Shown here one piece after another: positions 27,597 to 35,676 of a DNA stretch of 64,000 bases. Source of the stretch: Lichenicoccus sp964246745. Lineage in GTDB: Bacteria; Pseudomonadota; Alphaproteobacteria; Acetobacterales; Acetobacteraceae. Under the pieces are notes generated by a model that made no database searches, was not told the origin of the DNA, and saw only the letters and a program-made list of their open reading frames with translations. The position numbers and the translations under genes were made by a program. How positions within the stretch are numbered: position 1 is the stretch's first letter; each line of letters starts with the position of its first letter. Location of the stretch: the NCBI GenBank assembly GCA_964246745.1, contig CAXTRK010000010.1, forward strand, positions 1 through 64,000, written 5' to 3'.

Positions 27597-28937
27597 TCAA
27601 GGAGGTGGGGCGGGCAGGGTGACCTCGAACAGGCAACCGGGCGGATCAACCCCGGGCCTGGCGTCGCGGATTTCAAGTGTCGCGTCGTGCAGGCGCGTGA
27701 TCGCGGCGACCAGGCTGAGCCCGAGGCCGCTGCCGCGTACGTGCCGGCTCTTGTCGGAGCGATGGAACCGGACCAGCACCGCTTCGCGCTCCGCCTCCAC
27801 GATGCCGATGCCGGTGTCGCCGACGCTGAGCGCCACGCGCGCGCCGACTGGGCGAACTCCGATCTCGACACGGCCGCCGGGCGCGGTGAACTTGATGGCG
27901 TTGTCGACCAGGTTGGCGACAAGCTCGATCAGCAGGTCGCGATCGCCATGCGTCGAGGCGGGCTCGCCCGCCAATGCCTCCAGGGCGATGTCGCGCGCCT
28001 CGGCGATCGGTTCGTAGAGGTCGACGATCTCGGCCACCACTGCATCAAGCGACACGCGTGCGAAGGCCGCCCGCCTCCTGCCGTTCTCGATCTCGGTGAT
28101 ACGCAGCAGCGCCGTGATGATCGCGAAACACTGGTCGAGGTCGGCGAGCGCACGCTCGATCGAGCGGTCCAGCGCCGCGTCGCGGCAAGACTCCGACCGT
28201 GCCCGCTCCAGGCGTGTCCGCACACGCGTGAGCGGCGTTCGCAGATCGTGGGCGATGTCGTCGCCCACCCCCTTGATCTCGTCGAGCAGATGCTCGAGTC
28301 GGCCCAGCATCCGGTTGACGCTGCCGGCAAGCCGGTCGAGATCGTCGCCGCCTTCTGGAGCGCGGCCGGCTGGCAGACGCTCGTGCAGGTCGCCCTGCAT
28401 GATCCGTTCGATCGTGCGATGCATGATGCCGATGCGCAGCATGGCCCGGTGGCTGAGCCAGGCGCCCCCGGCCACGGCGATGAGCAGCGAGGGAATGGCG
28501 CAGACGGCGAGCGCGTGCCAGACGATATGCGTCAACTCCGCGACCTCGCCGGTGCCGCGTGCCAGGACCAGGATGTCGCCGTCCGGGAGCAGTGCTGCCT
28601 GTGCGCGCACCAGGTGCCGCGGCTGTCCGAGCAGCGCCGCCCGGACACGGTGCGCGTGCCCGTCGGCGACCAGCCCGCGCGGCCATTGCGCAAGGTTGCC
28701 GCTCAGACGATGGTGCGCCCGATCGAACAAGCCGGCGGCGGCGATCAGCAGATGCAGGTCGTCCGAGGCGCGCATGCGCAGTTGGCGGTCCAGCGCCGGC
28801 TTCGATTGCGCCGCCAGCAGATTGGCTTCGCGCACCAGCAGCCGGTCGGTGCGACTGGTACGGTATTCGGTAGCCTGCCAGAAGATCAGCGCCGACAGCA
28901 GCAGCAACGCGGCCGCCATGAACACGGCGGCGCCCAC
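27597..28937 (-). CDS. Sensor histidine kinase
   Basis: A membrane HK of about 446 residues or slightly more. Two membrane segments (AAVFMAAALLLLSALIFW and AVCAIPSLLIAVAGGAWL) flank a periplasmic sensor of about 110 residues. Then come HAMP (HRTIERIMQGDLHERLP...RLAGSVNRML), the phosphoacceptor box (DDIAHDLRTPLTRVRTRL), N-box (LVANLVDNAIKFTAPGG), G1 (VGDTGIGI) and G2 (RGSGLGLSLV). The frame is open upstream of the GTG I report, with a plausible cytosolic N-terminus (LQTATFRLTV), so the real start may be a few dozen codons earlier, overlapping the regulator. It signals to the adjacent OmpR-type regulator. Confidence 0.92.
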   Translation of the reverse strand: MGAAVFMAAALLLLSALIFWQATEYRTSRTDRLLVREANLLAAQSKPALDRQLRMRASDDLHLLIAAAGLFDRAHHRLSGNLAQWPRGLVADGHAHRVRAALLGQPRHLVRAQAALLPDGDILVLARGTGEVAELTHIVWHALAVCAIPSLLIAVAGGAWLSHRAMLRIGIMHRTIERIMQGDLHERLPAGRAPEGGDDLDRLAGSVNRMLGRLEHLLDEIKGVGDDIAHDLRTPLTRVRTRLERARSESCRDAALDRSIERALADLDQCFAIITALLRITEIENGRRRAAFARVSLDAVVAEIVDLYEPIAEARDIALEALAGEPASTHGDRDLLIELVANLVDNAIKFTAPGGRVEIGVRPVGARVALSVGDTGIGIVEAEREAVLVRFHRSDKSRHVRGSGLGLSLVAAITRLHDATLEIRDARPGVDPPGCLFEVTLPAPPP

Positions 28938-29014
28938 GGTAAGCCGGAACGTCGCCGTCTGCAGCAGCGGCCAGTCCGGGGCGCTCAGGCCCCCCGCTTC
29001 CAGGCCCGATCCTT

Positions 29015-29689
29015 TCAGGCGTTCACCCGCAGCATGAAGCCGACCCCGCGTATGCTGTGGATCAATGGCGCCTCTTCGGGTGCGTCGACCTTGCGACGCA
29101 GCTTGCCGATATGCACGTCCACCAGGTTGGTGCGCGGGATGAAGCGGTAGTGCCAGACATCTTCCAGCAGCATGTCGCGGGTCAGCACCCGGTCCGGCCG
29201 GCGCAGCAGATATTCCAGCAGCCGGAACTCGCGCGGCAGCAACTCGATCTCGCGCCCGCTCCGGCTGACGCGGCGTTCGATCAGATCCATCACGATCGGG
29301 CCCACGCGCAGCACGCTCTCGCGCGTCGAGGTCGGGCGTCGCAGCAGCGCCTCCAGACGCGCCGCCAGCTCCTCCATCGCGAACGGCTTGCCGAGATAGT
29401 CGTCGCTGCCCGCCTTCAGCCCACGCACTCGGTCATCCACCGCCGAAAGCGCGCTCAGCACCAGCACCGGCGTGCGGTTGCCTGCCTCGCGCAGCCGCGC
29501 GATCACGTCGAGCCCGTCAAGCCCCGGCAGCAGACGGTCGACCACCAGCACGTCGAAGCCGCCTTCCTGCGCGCGCCGCAGCCCCTCGGGGCCGGTCTCC
29601 TCGACGGCGACCGAAAAGCCGCGGGTGGCAAGCTCGTCCGCGACATCCTGGGCGATCTTGCCGTCATCCTCGATCAACAGCACACGCAT
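29015..29689 (-). CDS. OmpR-family response regulator
   Basis: A 224-residue receiver plus winged-helix protein. The receiver has the acidic pair IEDD near residues 6-9, phosphoacceptor Asp in VLVVDRLLPGLDGLDV (about 51), the conserved LSALSA switch Ser and the KPF lysine motif. The DNA-binding half carries LLPREFRLLEYLLRRPDRVLTRDMLLEDVW and IGKLRRKVDAP. It is the first gene of the efflux operon. Reporting to the sensor kinase just downstream, it most likely controls the pump. It diverges from the ModE-type gene. Confidence 0.95.
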   Translation of the reverse strand: MRVLLIEDDGKIAQDVADELATRGFSVAVEETGPEGLRRAQEGGFDVLVVDRLLPGLDGLDVIARLREAGNRTPVLVLSALSAVDDRVRGLKAGSDDYLGKPFAMEELAARLEALLRRPTSTRESVLRVGPIVMDLIERRVSRSGREIELLPREFRLLEYLLRRPDRVLTRDMLLEDVWHYRFIPRTNLVDVHIGKLRRKVDAPEEAPLIHSIRGVGFMLRVNA

Positions 29690-29775
29690 GCTTCGCCGGA
29701 TGTGCCGGCTGCCGCCACGCAGGGGAAGTGAATTCGCGGTTACGTTGTGGTTTGATGGCCACCGGAGAGCTGAGC

Positions 29776-30144
29776 ATGCCCAAGCTGCGCCACCCGGACC
29801 GGATCGGCCTGCATTTGCGGATCGTGCTTCCGGGCCGCGTGATCATCGGTCCAGGCCGCGCCGAGCTGCTGGAAGCCATACGCGAGCATGGGTCGATCTC
29901 CGCCGCCGGCCGCGCCCTCGGGATGAGCTACAAGCGCGCCTGGGAACTTGCCGAGGCGGTGAACGCCGCCTTCCGGACGCCGTTGATCGAGAGCAGTGCC
30001 GGGGGTGCGGCAGGCGGCGGCACCCGGCTTACCGCCGACGGCGAGGCGGTGCTGGCCGCCTACCGACGCATCGAGGCCGCCGCCGCGTCGGCCTGCGCCG
30101 ACGATGTGAACGTGTTGACCCGGTTGCTTGCGGCTCCTCGATGA
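29776..30144 (+). CDS. ModE-type winged-helix regulator without molybdate-binding domain
   Basis: A 122-residue protein with the N-terminal ModE/LysR-like winged HTH: GPGRAELLEAIREHGSISAAGRALGMSYKRAWELAEAVN, then a Gly-rich wing (GGAAGGGTRLTADGEAVL). The TOBE/Mop domains that bind molybdate in E. coli ModE are missing, so it either senses Mo through another protein or acts as a plain repressor. GGAG lies eight bases before the chosen ATG. Earlier in-frame starts exist but have poorer sites. It converges on the outer-membrane protein gene with an eight-base gap, and that gene has a ModE-like operator. Confidence 0.85.
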   Translation: MPKLRHPDRIGLHLRIVLPGRVIIGPGRAELLEAIREHGSISAAGRALGMSYKRAWELAEAVNAAFRTPLIESSAGGAAGGGTRLTADGEAVLAAYRRIEAAAASACADDVNVLTRLLAAPR

Positions 30145-30152
30145 CGGACCGG

Positions 30153-31112
30153 TCAGAATGTCAGCCGGGCCGACAGGATCCAGTTGTGGTCATAGACAGG
30201 CAGGATTTCTCCCGTCGTCCGCTCGGTCGGCGACACCGCGAACTGATAGCCGAAGCCGATGGCGGCTCCCACGCGATGATAGATGACGAAGCGTCCAACC
30301 ATCAGGCCCGGCGTGAGGAAGAGCTGGTTCTTGCCGCCGCGCTGCGTGCCGGTGAGCCAGTCGGTGTCGTTGAACTCGAATTCCGGCCAGAAATACTTCA
30401 GCAGGTGATATTGCAGCGCCACGTTGGTCAGGAGCTGCGCGCCGGTGTTGTGGAAATGATCGATCGGCAGCGCGCCGCCGATGGTCGCCTGCACGTCGAA
30501 ATTGCCCCACCCCTTGCCGCCCGCGAGCGTCGGCGTGATGACCCAGACATGGCCCGTATAGGCGGAGGAGCCGGTCGGCGCGCTCGCTTGCAGAAAAGCG
30601 GTGATGACGGCATCGCCGCTCTGCGCGTTCTCGCTGAACAGGCGCTGCTTGATCAGGACTGACTCGTCGGCCCAGCCGGTCACCGCGCGCGCGTGGCCAA
30701 GCTTTCTTTCCTCATAGGCGGGCAGTCCGAGGATGATCTCGTTGGTGGTCGTCGGGATGAGCTCGATGCCCTTTCCGGTATCGTAGTTGTGCAGGCTGGC
30801 GCCGGTCGGCAGGTGCTCCCAGAACTGATCGTAGCGCACCTCCTCCTGCAGCAGCGGCGTCACCGTGACGACTGGCGTCATCCATCGCGGCTGACTCTCC
30901 TGCGCCTCGTTGGCGCGCGCGAACCAGTTGTCGAAGTAACCGGCGATGCCGTCTTCGGGAGAAAACTCCACGGCCGACGCCTTCGGCCCGGAGGATCCGG
31001 GCGGCAGGTTGCCGGAACCGGGCGCCGCCAGCGATTGCCCAAAGGCGTAAACGGGCAATGCCATGCACAGGCATGCGGCGGCGATCCCCGCTGCTGCTCC
31101 AACCACACGCAT
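30153..31112 (-). CDS. Exported putative outer-membrane beta-barrel protein
   Basis: About 319 residues. A signal peptide (MRVVGAAAGIAAACLCMALPVYA, cleavage near YAFGQ) is followed by a Gly/Pro/Ser-rich linker. The rest alternates polar and hydrophobic residues and has repeated aromatic girdles (GHVWVITPTLAGGKGW, LLTNVALQYHLLKYFW, LFLTPGLMVGRFVIYHRVGAAIGFGYQF), ending in LSARLTF. A C-terminal Phe is the usual outer-membrane barrel assembly signal. It resembles MetA-like or general OM transporter families in style, but I cannot name it. The ATG is favoured over an upstream GTG. A candidate ModE operator lies directly upstream. Confidence 0.7.
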   Translation of the reverse strand: MRVVGAAAGIAAACLCMALPVYAFGQSLAAPGSGNLPPGSSGPKASAVEFSPEDGIAGYFDNWFARANEAQESQPRWMTPVVTVTPLLQEEVRYDQFWEHLPTGASLHNYDTGKGIELIPTTTNEIILGLPAYEERKLGHARAVTGWADESVLIKQRLFSENAQSGDAVITAFLQASAPTGSSAYTGHVWVITPTLAGGKGWGNFDVQATIGGALPIDHFHNTGAQLLTNVALQYHLLKYFWPEFEFNDTDWLTGTQRGGKNQLFLTPGLMVGRFVIYHRVGAAIGFGYQFAVSPTERTTGEILPVYDHNWILSARLTF

Positions 31113-31129
31113 CGGCAGCACCCCGTCCA

Positions 31130-31153
31130 CGTTATATATGGACGACTATAGCG
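31130..31153. promoter_or_regulatory. Candidate ModE-like operator
   Basis: An imperfect inverted repeat, CGTTATA at the left end and TATAGCG at the right, with ten bases between; six of seven base pairs match. Known ModE sites have CGnTATA arms of this kind. It lies about 18 bases before the ATG of the outer-membrane protein gene, where a bound repressor would block RNA polymerase. A ModE-type regulator gene lies at the other end of that gene. Confidence 0.5.
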
Positions 31154-31186
31154 AAATGAGACGCGGCGCTAGGGGGCCCGCACGCA

Positions 31187-33367
31187 TCACTCGGACTTTG
31201 CCATCGGCAGGTTCGGCAGCGCGCGCCGTCCCGGCACCGGAATCCACGGCCGCGCGCCGCGAACGGCGTTGTCGGAGATCACGCGCGCGCCGTCATGCTT
31301 GATCCATATTGCCTGCGCGCCCTCGCGCCAGACGGTGAAGCGGCCGATGCGCGGACGGGACAGGCAAAGCCGGCCCAGCGGCCTCGGCGAGATCAGCAAA
31401 GCGATCTGTCCGCAGTCGATGCTGGGCGGATGCGTCTGCTTGCCCTCACGCAGCAACAGGATGGTTTGGCCGCGCAGCACGATCCGGCACAGCACGGCGT
31501 CACAGGAGACCGGACCCTGCGACCCTGTGTCCGGCATGTATTCGAGCGGCGCCTCGATGGCCTGGCTTTTGGTCCAGTCGGACAGCGTGATCGCGCTCGC
31601 GCCGGAGCCCTCCTCAAGCATGAGGCGTGGACCATGCGGCTGCTGGACACGCAGCGCAATCAGCCGCGCATCGTTGGAAATCAGCACATCCGGCGGCTGA
31701 CACAGCAACGGCGCGAGCGCTCCTGCGCAAAGCGGCAACACTCCCAGCAGCCGCCAGACGCCGCGGCGCAGGCAGAGCCAGATCAGCCCGAAAGACGTCA
31801 GTCCCAGCGCCCAGAGCGGCGCGGCCGGCACCGCGAGGCTGGCGGCGGGCAGCATGGCCACGTGGCGCGCGAGCCACAGGATCACACCGATGCCCCAGCC
31901 CATCGGCAGCAGCGCCAATCGTTCCAGGCCGAACGGCATCAGCAGCAGCGACAGCAAGCCCTCCGGCAGCACCCACAAAGCTGTCATCGGCACCGCGATC
32001 AGGTTGGCCAGCACGAAGTAGAACTGGATATGGCCGAAATGATAGACGGCGAACGGCGTCGACGCGGCGCCGGCGAGCAGGCTGGTCATGAACAGAGCCA
32101 GCACGTGCAGCCCGAACCGGCGCTGCCAGGAGCCATCGCCGTACAGGCTGTTGGTCATCGGGCGGATCGCCTCGTAGCCGGCGATCAGCGCCATCACCGC
32201 GGCGAAGCTCATCTGGAACGAGACGCCGAGCAGGGCCTCCGGCGAGGTCAGCATCAGCATCACTGCGGCGATGCCCAGACCACGCATCGACACCGCCCGG
32301 CGTCCGAGCAGCAGCGCGATCACGGCGAGGGCTGCCATCGCCAGGCTGCGCTCGGTCGGCAGGTGCATCCCGGTCAGCGCCATATAGAGGGCGCCTGCCA
32401 GCAGCGCGCCGATCGCCGCGATCTGCCGCGTCGGCAGACGCAGCGCCGCGTATTCCCATGCCGCCAGCGCCATGCGCAACGCGCCCATCGTCAACCCCAT
32501 GACGATGCCGAGATGCAGCCCGGCCACCGCGAGCAGATGGGCAAGGCCGGAGACGGCAAAGGCGTCGCGGTCCGACTGCGGGATCGCGCTGCTGATGCCG
32601 GTCAGCAGCGTGGCCGCGATCGCGCCCCGAGCGCCGGGCAGCACCAAGCTAATCCGGTGCGCAATCGCCTCGCGCAGCCGCTGCCAGCCGGCCGCGATGC
32701 CGCCGGCGGACACATGATGCTTGATCTGGGCGATGCCGAGCGCATAGCCGGAGCCGGCAAGGCCGTCGAAGAACGCCTCGCGCTGCAGGTCCCGCCCGCC
32801 CGGCAGTGACGGCGGCGCCGGCCCGCGCAGCATGGCGCGGAGCGTGAGGCTGTCGCCGACGGCAACCGTCTGGGTATCATCCTCGCGCAGCCGCACGCGC
32901 AGATGGCGCGCGATCGGCAGGTCTTCGCCGATGACGGGCCGCTCGAGAGTGACCCGGCGGCTGGCGTCCGCAAACGTTTCGACCGCGCTGACGCGGCCGG
33001 AGACAATGCTGGCGGTGCGCGGCAGGATCGGCATTGGCGCCGCGCGGCTGGTGGCCAGGCTCGCCGCGAGAAAGCCTGCGCAGCCGGCAAGCAGCGCCGC
33101 GCCGATGATGCGTATCCAGTCATGGCCGCGGGACAGCAGAACCGCGGCAAACCCGGCCGCCGCCAGAAGCGCCGCCGGCCAGCACGCGGGCTCGCTGTGG
33201 CACGCGAAGTAGGCGGCATCGCCGACGCCGACACAGACTGGCAGCCAAAGCGCCAGCCGGTCGCGCTCGATCAGCAGCGCGCGACCGGCGCGGGAAGCCA
33301 GCGGGCGCACGCGCGAGCCGAAGCTGGCCAAGCCCGTTGAAGAAAGAATGCCGGCGCTGGTGGACAT
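31187..33367 (-). CDS. comEC: ComEC/Rec2 competence DNA-uptake channel protein
   Basis: A 726-residue inner-membrane protein expected to pass single-stranded DNA into the cytoplasm. The N-terminal membrane/OB-like part includes SGRVSAVETFADASRRVTLERP. The competence core follows, with LLTGISSAIPQSDRDAFAVSGLAHLLAVAGLHLGIVMGL and multiple helices up to AGAASTPFAVYHFGHI and LIAVPMTALWVLPEGLLSLL. The C-terminal soluble part lacks a metallo-beta-lactamase HxHxDH motif and looks like the diverged short tail seen in many alphaproteobacteria. It is separated from gltX by a toxin-antitoxin pair. Confidence 0.93.
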   Translation of the reverse strand: MSTSAGILSSTGLASFGSRVRPLASRAGRALLIERDRLALWLPVCVGVGDAAYFACHSEPACWPAALLAAAGFAAVLLSRGHDWIRIIGAALLAGCAGFLAASLATSRAAPMPILPRTASIVSGRVSAVETFADASRRVTLERPVIGEDLPIARHLRVRLREDDTQTVAVGDSLTLRAMLRGPAPPSLPGGRDLQREAFFDGLAGSGYALGIAQIKHHVSAGGIAAGWQRLREAIAHRISLVLPGARGAIAATLLTGISSAIPQSDRDAFAVSGLAHLLAVAGLHLGIVMGLTMGALRMALAAWEYAALRLPTRQIAAIGALLAGALYMALTGMHLPTERSLAMAALAVIALLLGRRAVSMRGLGIAAVMLMLTSPEALLGVSFQMSFAAVMALIAGYEAIRPMTNSLYGDGSWQRRFGLHVLALFMTSLLAGAASTPFAVYHFGHIQFYFVLANLIAVPMTALWVLPEGLLSLLLMPFGLERLALLPMGWGIGVILWLARHVAMLPAASLAVPAAPLWALGLTSFGLIWLCLRRGVWRLLGVLPLCAGALAPLLCQPPDVLISNDARLIALRVQQPHGPRLMLEEGSGASAITLSDWTKSQAIEAPLEYMPDTGSQGPVSCDAVLCRIVLRGQTILLLREGKQTHPPSIDCGQIALLISPRPLGRLCLSRPRIGRFTVWREGAQAIWIKHDGARVISDNAVRGARPWIPVPGRRALPNLPMAKSE

Positions 33368-33415
33368 GCCCCCTTATTGTAGCTTATCCGGAACGAACTC
33401 TCCATGGCGATTGGA

Positions 33416-33874
33416 TCATGCCGAGGCGAGCCCCTCGGCCCGTGCCCAGGCGTCCAGTGGCATCATCATCGCCGTCAGGTTCTTGTCGCTGTGCCGGTTC
33501 ATGTCACGCACGAAGGGAGCGTCGGCCGTGACGAGGCCGCGTGCTCCCATGGCGATTGCAAATGCGAGATAGAGGGTGTCGTAGGTCGCGTGATTGACAG
33601 CAAGGCCGATGTCCAGAGCAACCTCGTGCAATCCGAGGCCGCCTGTCACGGTCGGCTCGATCACGCCTTGAAGAAGATTCAGCGCCTCTCTCGCCTCGTC
33701 CGGAAGCAGGATTTTCTTGCGAACCTGGAGCCACAACACGTTGGTGGCCTCCGCAAGCCAGAAGTCGGGCATCAGCAACGTCTCGGCGCCGGCGGCGAGT
33801 GCGTGTGCGAGGTAGCTGTCCGGCTCGTCCAGAACCCATTTCAGGCCCACCGATGCATCGACGGCGAGCGCCAT
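33416..33874 (-). CDS. VapC-type PIN-domain toxin ribonuclease
   Basis: A 152-residue PIN nuclease. Acidic catalytic residues are visible: the opening LAVDASVGLKWVLDE, FWLAEATNVLW and the C-terminal block with YDTLYLAFAIAMGARGLVTADAPFVR, matching the four-acid pattern. Such toxins cut tRNA or rRNA and are held inactive by the co-expressed antitoxin. It starts three bases after the antitoxin stop (TGA TCC ATG), so the pair is translationally linked. The RNA target cannot be told from sequence. Confidence 0.92.
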   Translation of the reverse strand: MALAVDASVGLKWVLDEPDSYLAHALAAGAETLLMPDFWLAEATNVLWLQVRKKILLPDEAREALNLLQGVIEPTVTGGLGLHEVALDIGLAVNHATYDTLYLAFAIAMGARGLVTADAPFVRDMNRHSDKNLTAMMMPLDAWARAEGLASA

Positions 33875-33877
33875 GGA

Positions 33878-34135
33878 TCAGGCGCCCTTGGCGCGCCCGC
33901 TTCTTGTTTCCTCGAGCAGTTCGACCGAACTCGCGGCCCCTCTCCCCGCCGTCCGCCGCCGGAACTCGGCAAGCCGGCCCAGGGCAAGCGCCCGTGCTGA
34001 CGGCACCGCCCCGGTCAGCACGGTCTTGAGGATCGCGCGATGCTCGGCTTCCGCCGACCGTCCGTGCTCGGCTGCCTGCATACGAAGCGAGCGAACAATA
34101 TCCGCATCCAGATTGCGCACGGTCAGCGTCGCCAT
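33878..34135 (-). CDS. FitA/VapB-type ribbon-helix-helix antitoxin
   Basis: An 85-residue antitoxin. The N-terminal ATLTVRNLDADIVRSLRMQAAEHGRSAEAEHRAIL is the FitA-like ribbon-helix-helix that binds its own promoter. The C-terminal half (LAEFRRRTAGRG... SVELLEETRSG) would wrap the toxin. GGAG is seven bases before the second of two close ATGs, which I chose; the first adds MA. The long open frame upstream is not coding. It is divergent from gltX. Confidence 0.9.
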   Translation of the reverse strand: MATLTVRNLDADIVRSLRMQAAEHGRSAEAEHRAILKTVLTGAVPSARALALGRLAEFRRRTAGRGAASSVELLEETRSGRAKGA

Positions 34136-34189
34136 CGCCATTCTCCATGGTTTGACATCAATGACAGCGTAATGCTGAGAAAGCTGCGG

Positions 34190-34212
34190 TGACAAGGCCG
34201 CATTGACAAGGC
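34190..34212. repeat. Direct repeat in the antitoxin/gltX promoter region
   Basis: TGACAAGGC occurs twice with five bases between, a 14-base period. It lies in the 119-base gap between the divergent antitoxin and gltX starts. Direct or inverted repeats here may be the antitoxin operator or a gltX promoter element. Confidence 0.35.
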
Positions 34213-34254
34213 TGCGCTTCCGTCGCGCGATTCGCGCGTGATAGACAACGCCGC

Positions 34255-35676
34255 ATGAGCGTCCGCACCCGTTTCGCGCCAAGCCCGACCGGCCTGCTGC
34301 ATATCGGCAATGCCCGTGCCGCCTTGTTCAACTTCCTGTTCGCGCGCCACCATCAGGGCGCCTTCCTGTTGCGCATCGAGGACACCGACCGCGAGCGATC
34401 CACACAGCAAGCGACGGAGGTCATCCTGGACGGCATGGCCTGGATGGGCCTCACCCCGGACGAGCCGCCGGTCTATCAATCGACCCGCGAGCAGCGGCAC
34501 GCCGAGGTGGCGCACGCGTTGCTTGAGGCAGGGCACGCCTATCGCTGCTACTGCACCGCCGAAGAGCTTCGCCTCATGCGCGAGCAGGCTGCGGCGGAAG
34601 GGCGGCCTCCGCGTTATGACGGGCGTTGGCGTGACCGCGATCCGTCCGACGCGCCTGCGGGTGTGCCATTCACCATACGCATTCGCGCGGCGAGAGAAGG
34701 CGAGACCGTGGTCGACGATCTAGTGCAGGGCGAGGTCCGCGTCGCCAATGCCGAACTCGACGACATGATCATCCTGCGCGCCGACGGCACCCCCACCTAC
34801 CAGCACGCGGTGGTGGTTGATGACCATGACATGGCGATTACCCATGTGATCCGCGGCGACGACCATCTGACCAACAGCTTCCGGCAGTCGCAGATCTACG
34901 CGGCGATGGGATGGCAGCGGCCGCGTTTCGCGCACCTGCCGCTGATCCATGGGCCGGACGGCGCCAAGTTGTCGAAGCGTCACGGCGCGCAGAGCGTGGT
35001 TGAGTTCCGCGAGCAGGGCTTCCTGCCGGAGGCGCTGTGCAACTACCTGCTCCGCCTCGGCTGGGGACATGGCGACGCCGAGATACTCCCGCGCGAGGAG
35101 CAGATCGCCCTGTTCGACCTGGACGGAGTCGGCCGCTCCGCCGCGCGCATGGACTACACGAAGCTGACCCAGGTCAACGGCGTGTGGCTGCGCCAGGCGG
35201 ACGACGCGCGGCTCGCCAGGGACGTGCTGGAACGGTTGCGCGGACGTCCCGGATTGTTCCTCGATGCGGCGGCCGAAACCCGCATCCTGACCCTGATGCC
35301 GGGGCTGAAGGAACGCGCCAAGACGCTGGTGGATCTGGCGGACAGCGCCGCGTTTCTCGCCGCCGCGGTGCCGTTGCGCTTCGAGTCGAAGGCTGAGGCC
35401 CTGCTGGGCGAGGCCAACCGGGCGATGCTGCGCGGCCTCGCCGCGGAGCTCGCGCCGATCGAGCCGTTCGATCCCTCCGAAATTGATAGGGCGCTGCGAC
35501 GCTTCACCGAGCGGCACGGGCTCAAGCTCGGCCAGGTGGCGCAGCCGTTGCGCGCGGCACTCACCGGCAGCACGATGAGCCCTGGGATCGATGCCACCGC
35601 CGCCGCGCTCGGACGCGACGAGGTGCTGGCGCGGATCGGCGCCGTGAGCGGGACAGAGCGAACGCCGCATGGCTGA
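34255..35676 (+). CDS. gltX: Glutamate--tRNA ligase
   Basis: A 473-residue class I aminoacyl-tRNA synthetase that charges tRNA-Glu. It has the HIGH-type motif as HIGN (TRFAPSPTGLLHIGNARAALFN), RIEDTDRERS, the DDHLTNSFRQSQIYAAMGW region, and the KMSKS-type loop as KLSKRHG. The anticodon-binding C-terminal domain is complete to AALGRDEVLARIG. Alphaproteobacteria often carry two GltX copies, so this one may serve tRNA-Gln as well; only one is in the window. Its TGA lies eight bases inside the pyrB frame, so the two are coupled. Confidence 0.96.
   Translation: MSVRTRFAPSPTGLLHIGNARAALFNFLFARHHQGAFLLRIEDTDRERSTQQATEVILDGMAWMGLTPDEPPVYQSTREQRHAEVAHALLEAGHAYRCYCTAEELRLMREQAAAEGRPPRYDGRWRDRDPSDAPAGVPFTIRIRAAREGETVVDDLVQGEVRVANAELDDMIILRADGTPTYQHAVVVDDHDMAITHVIRGDDHLTNSFRQSQIYAAMGWQRPRFAHLPLIHGPDGAKLSKRHGAQSVVEFREQGFLPEALCNYLLRLGWGHGDAEILPREEQIALFDLDGVGRSAARMDYTKLTQVNGVWLRQADDARLARDVLERLRGRPGLFLDAAAETRILTLMPGLKERAKTLVDLADSAAFLAAAVPLRFESKAEALLGEANRAMLRGLAAELAPIEPFDPSEIDRALRRFTERHGLKLGQVAQPLRAALTGSTMSPGIDATAAALGRDEVLARIGAVSGTERTPHG

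Noticed and set aside
27567..29150. A 527-codon open frame opposite the sensor kinase
   Set aside because: The kinase boxes H, N, G1 and G2 are all on the minus strand; the plus frame has shadow composition.
31295..32809. A 504-codon open frame opposite comEC
   Set aside because: Extremely Gln/Arg/His-rich and antisense to conserved ComEC motifs.
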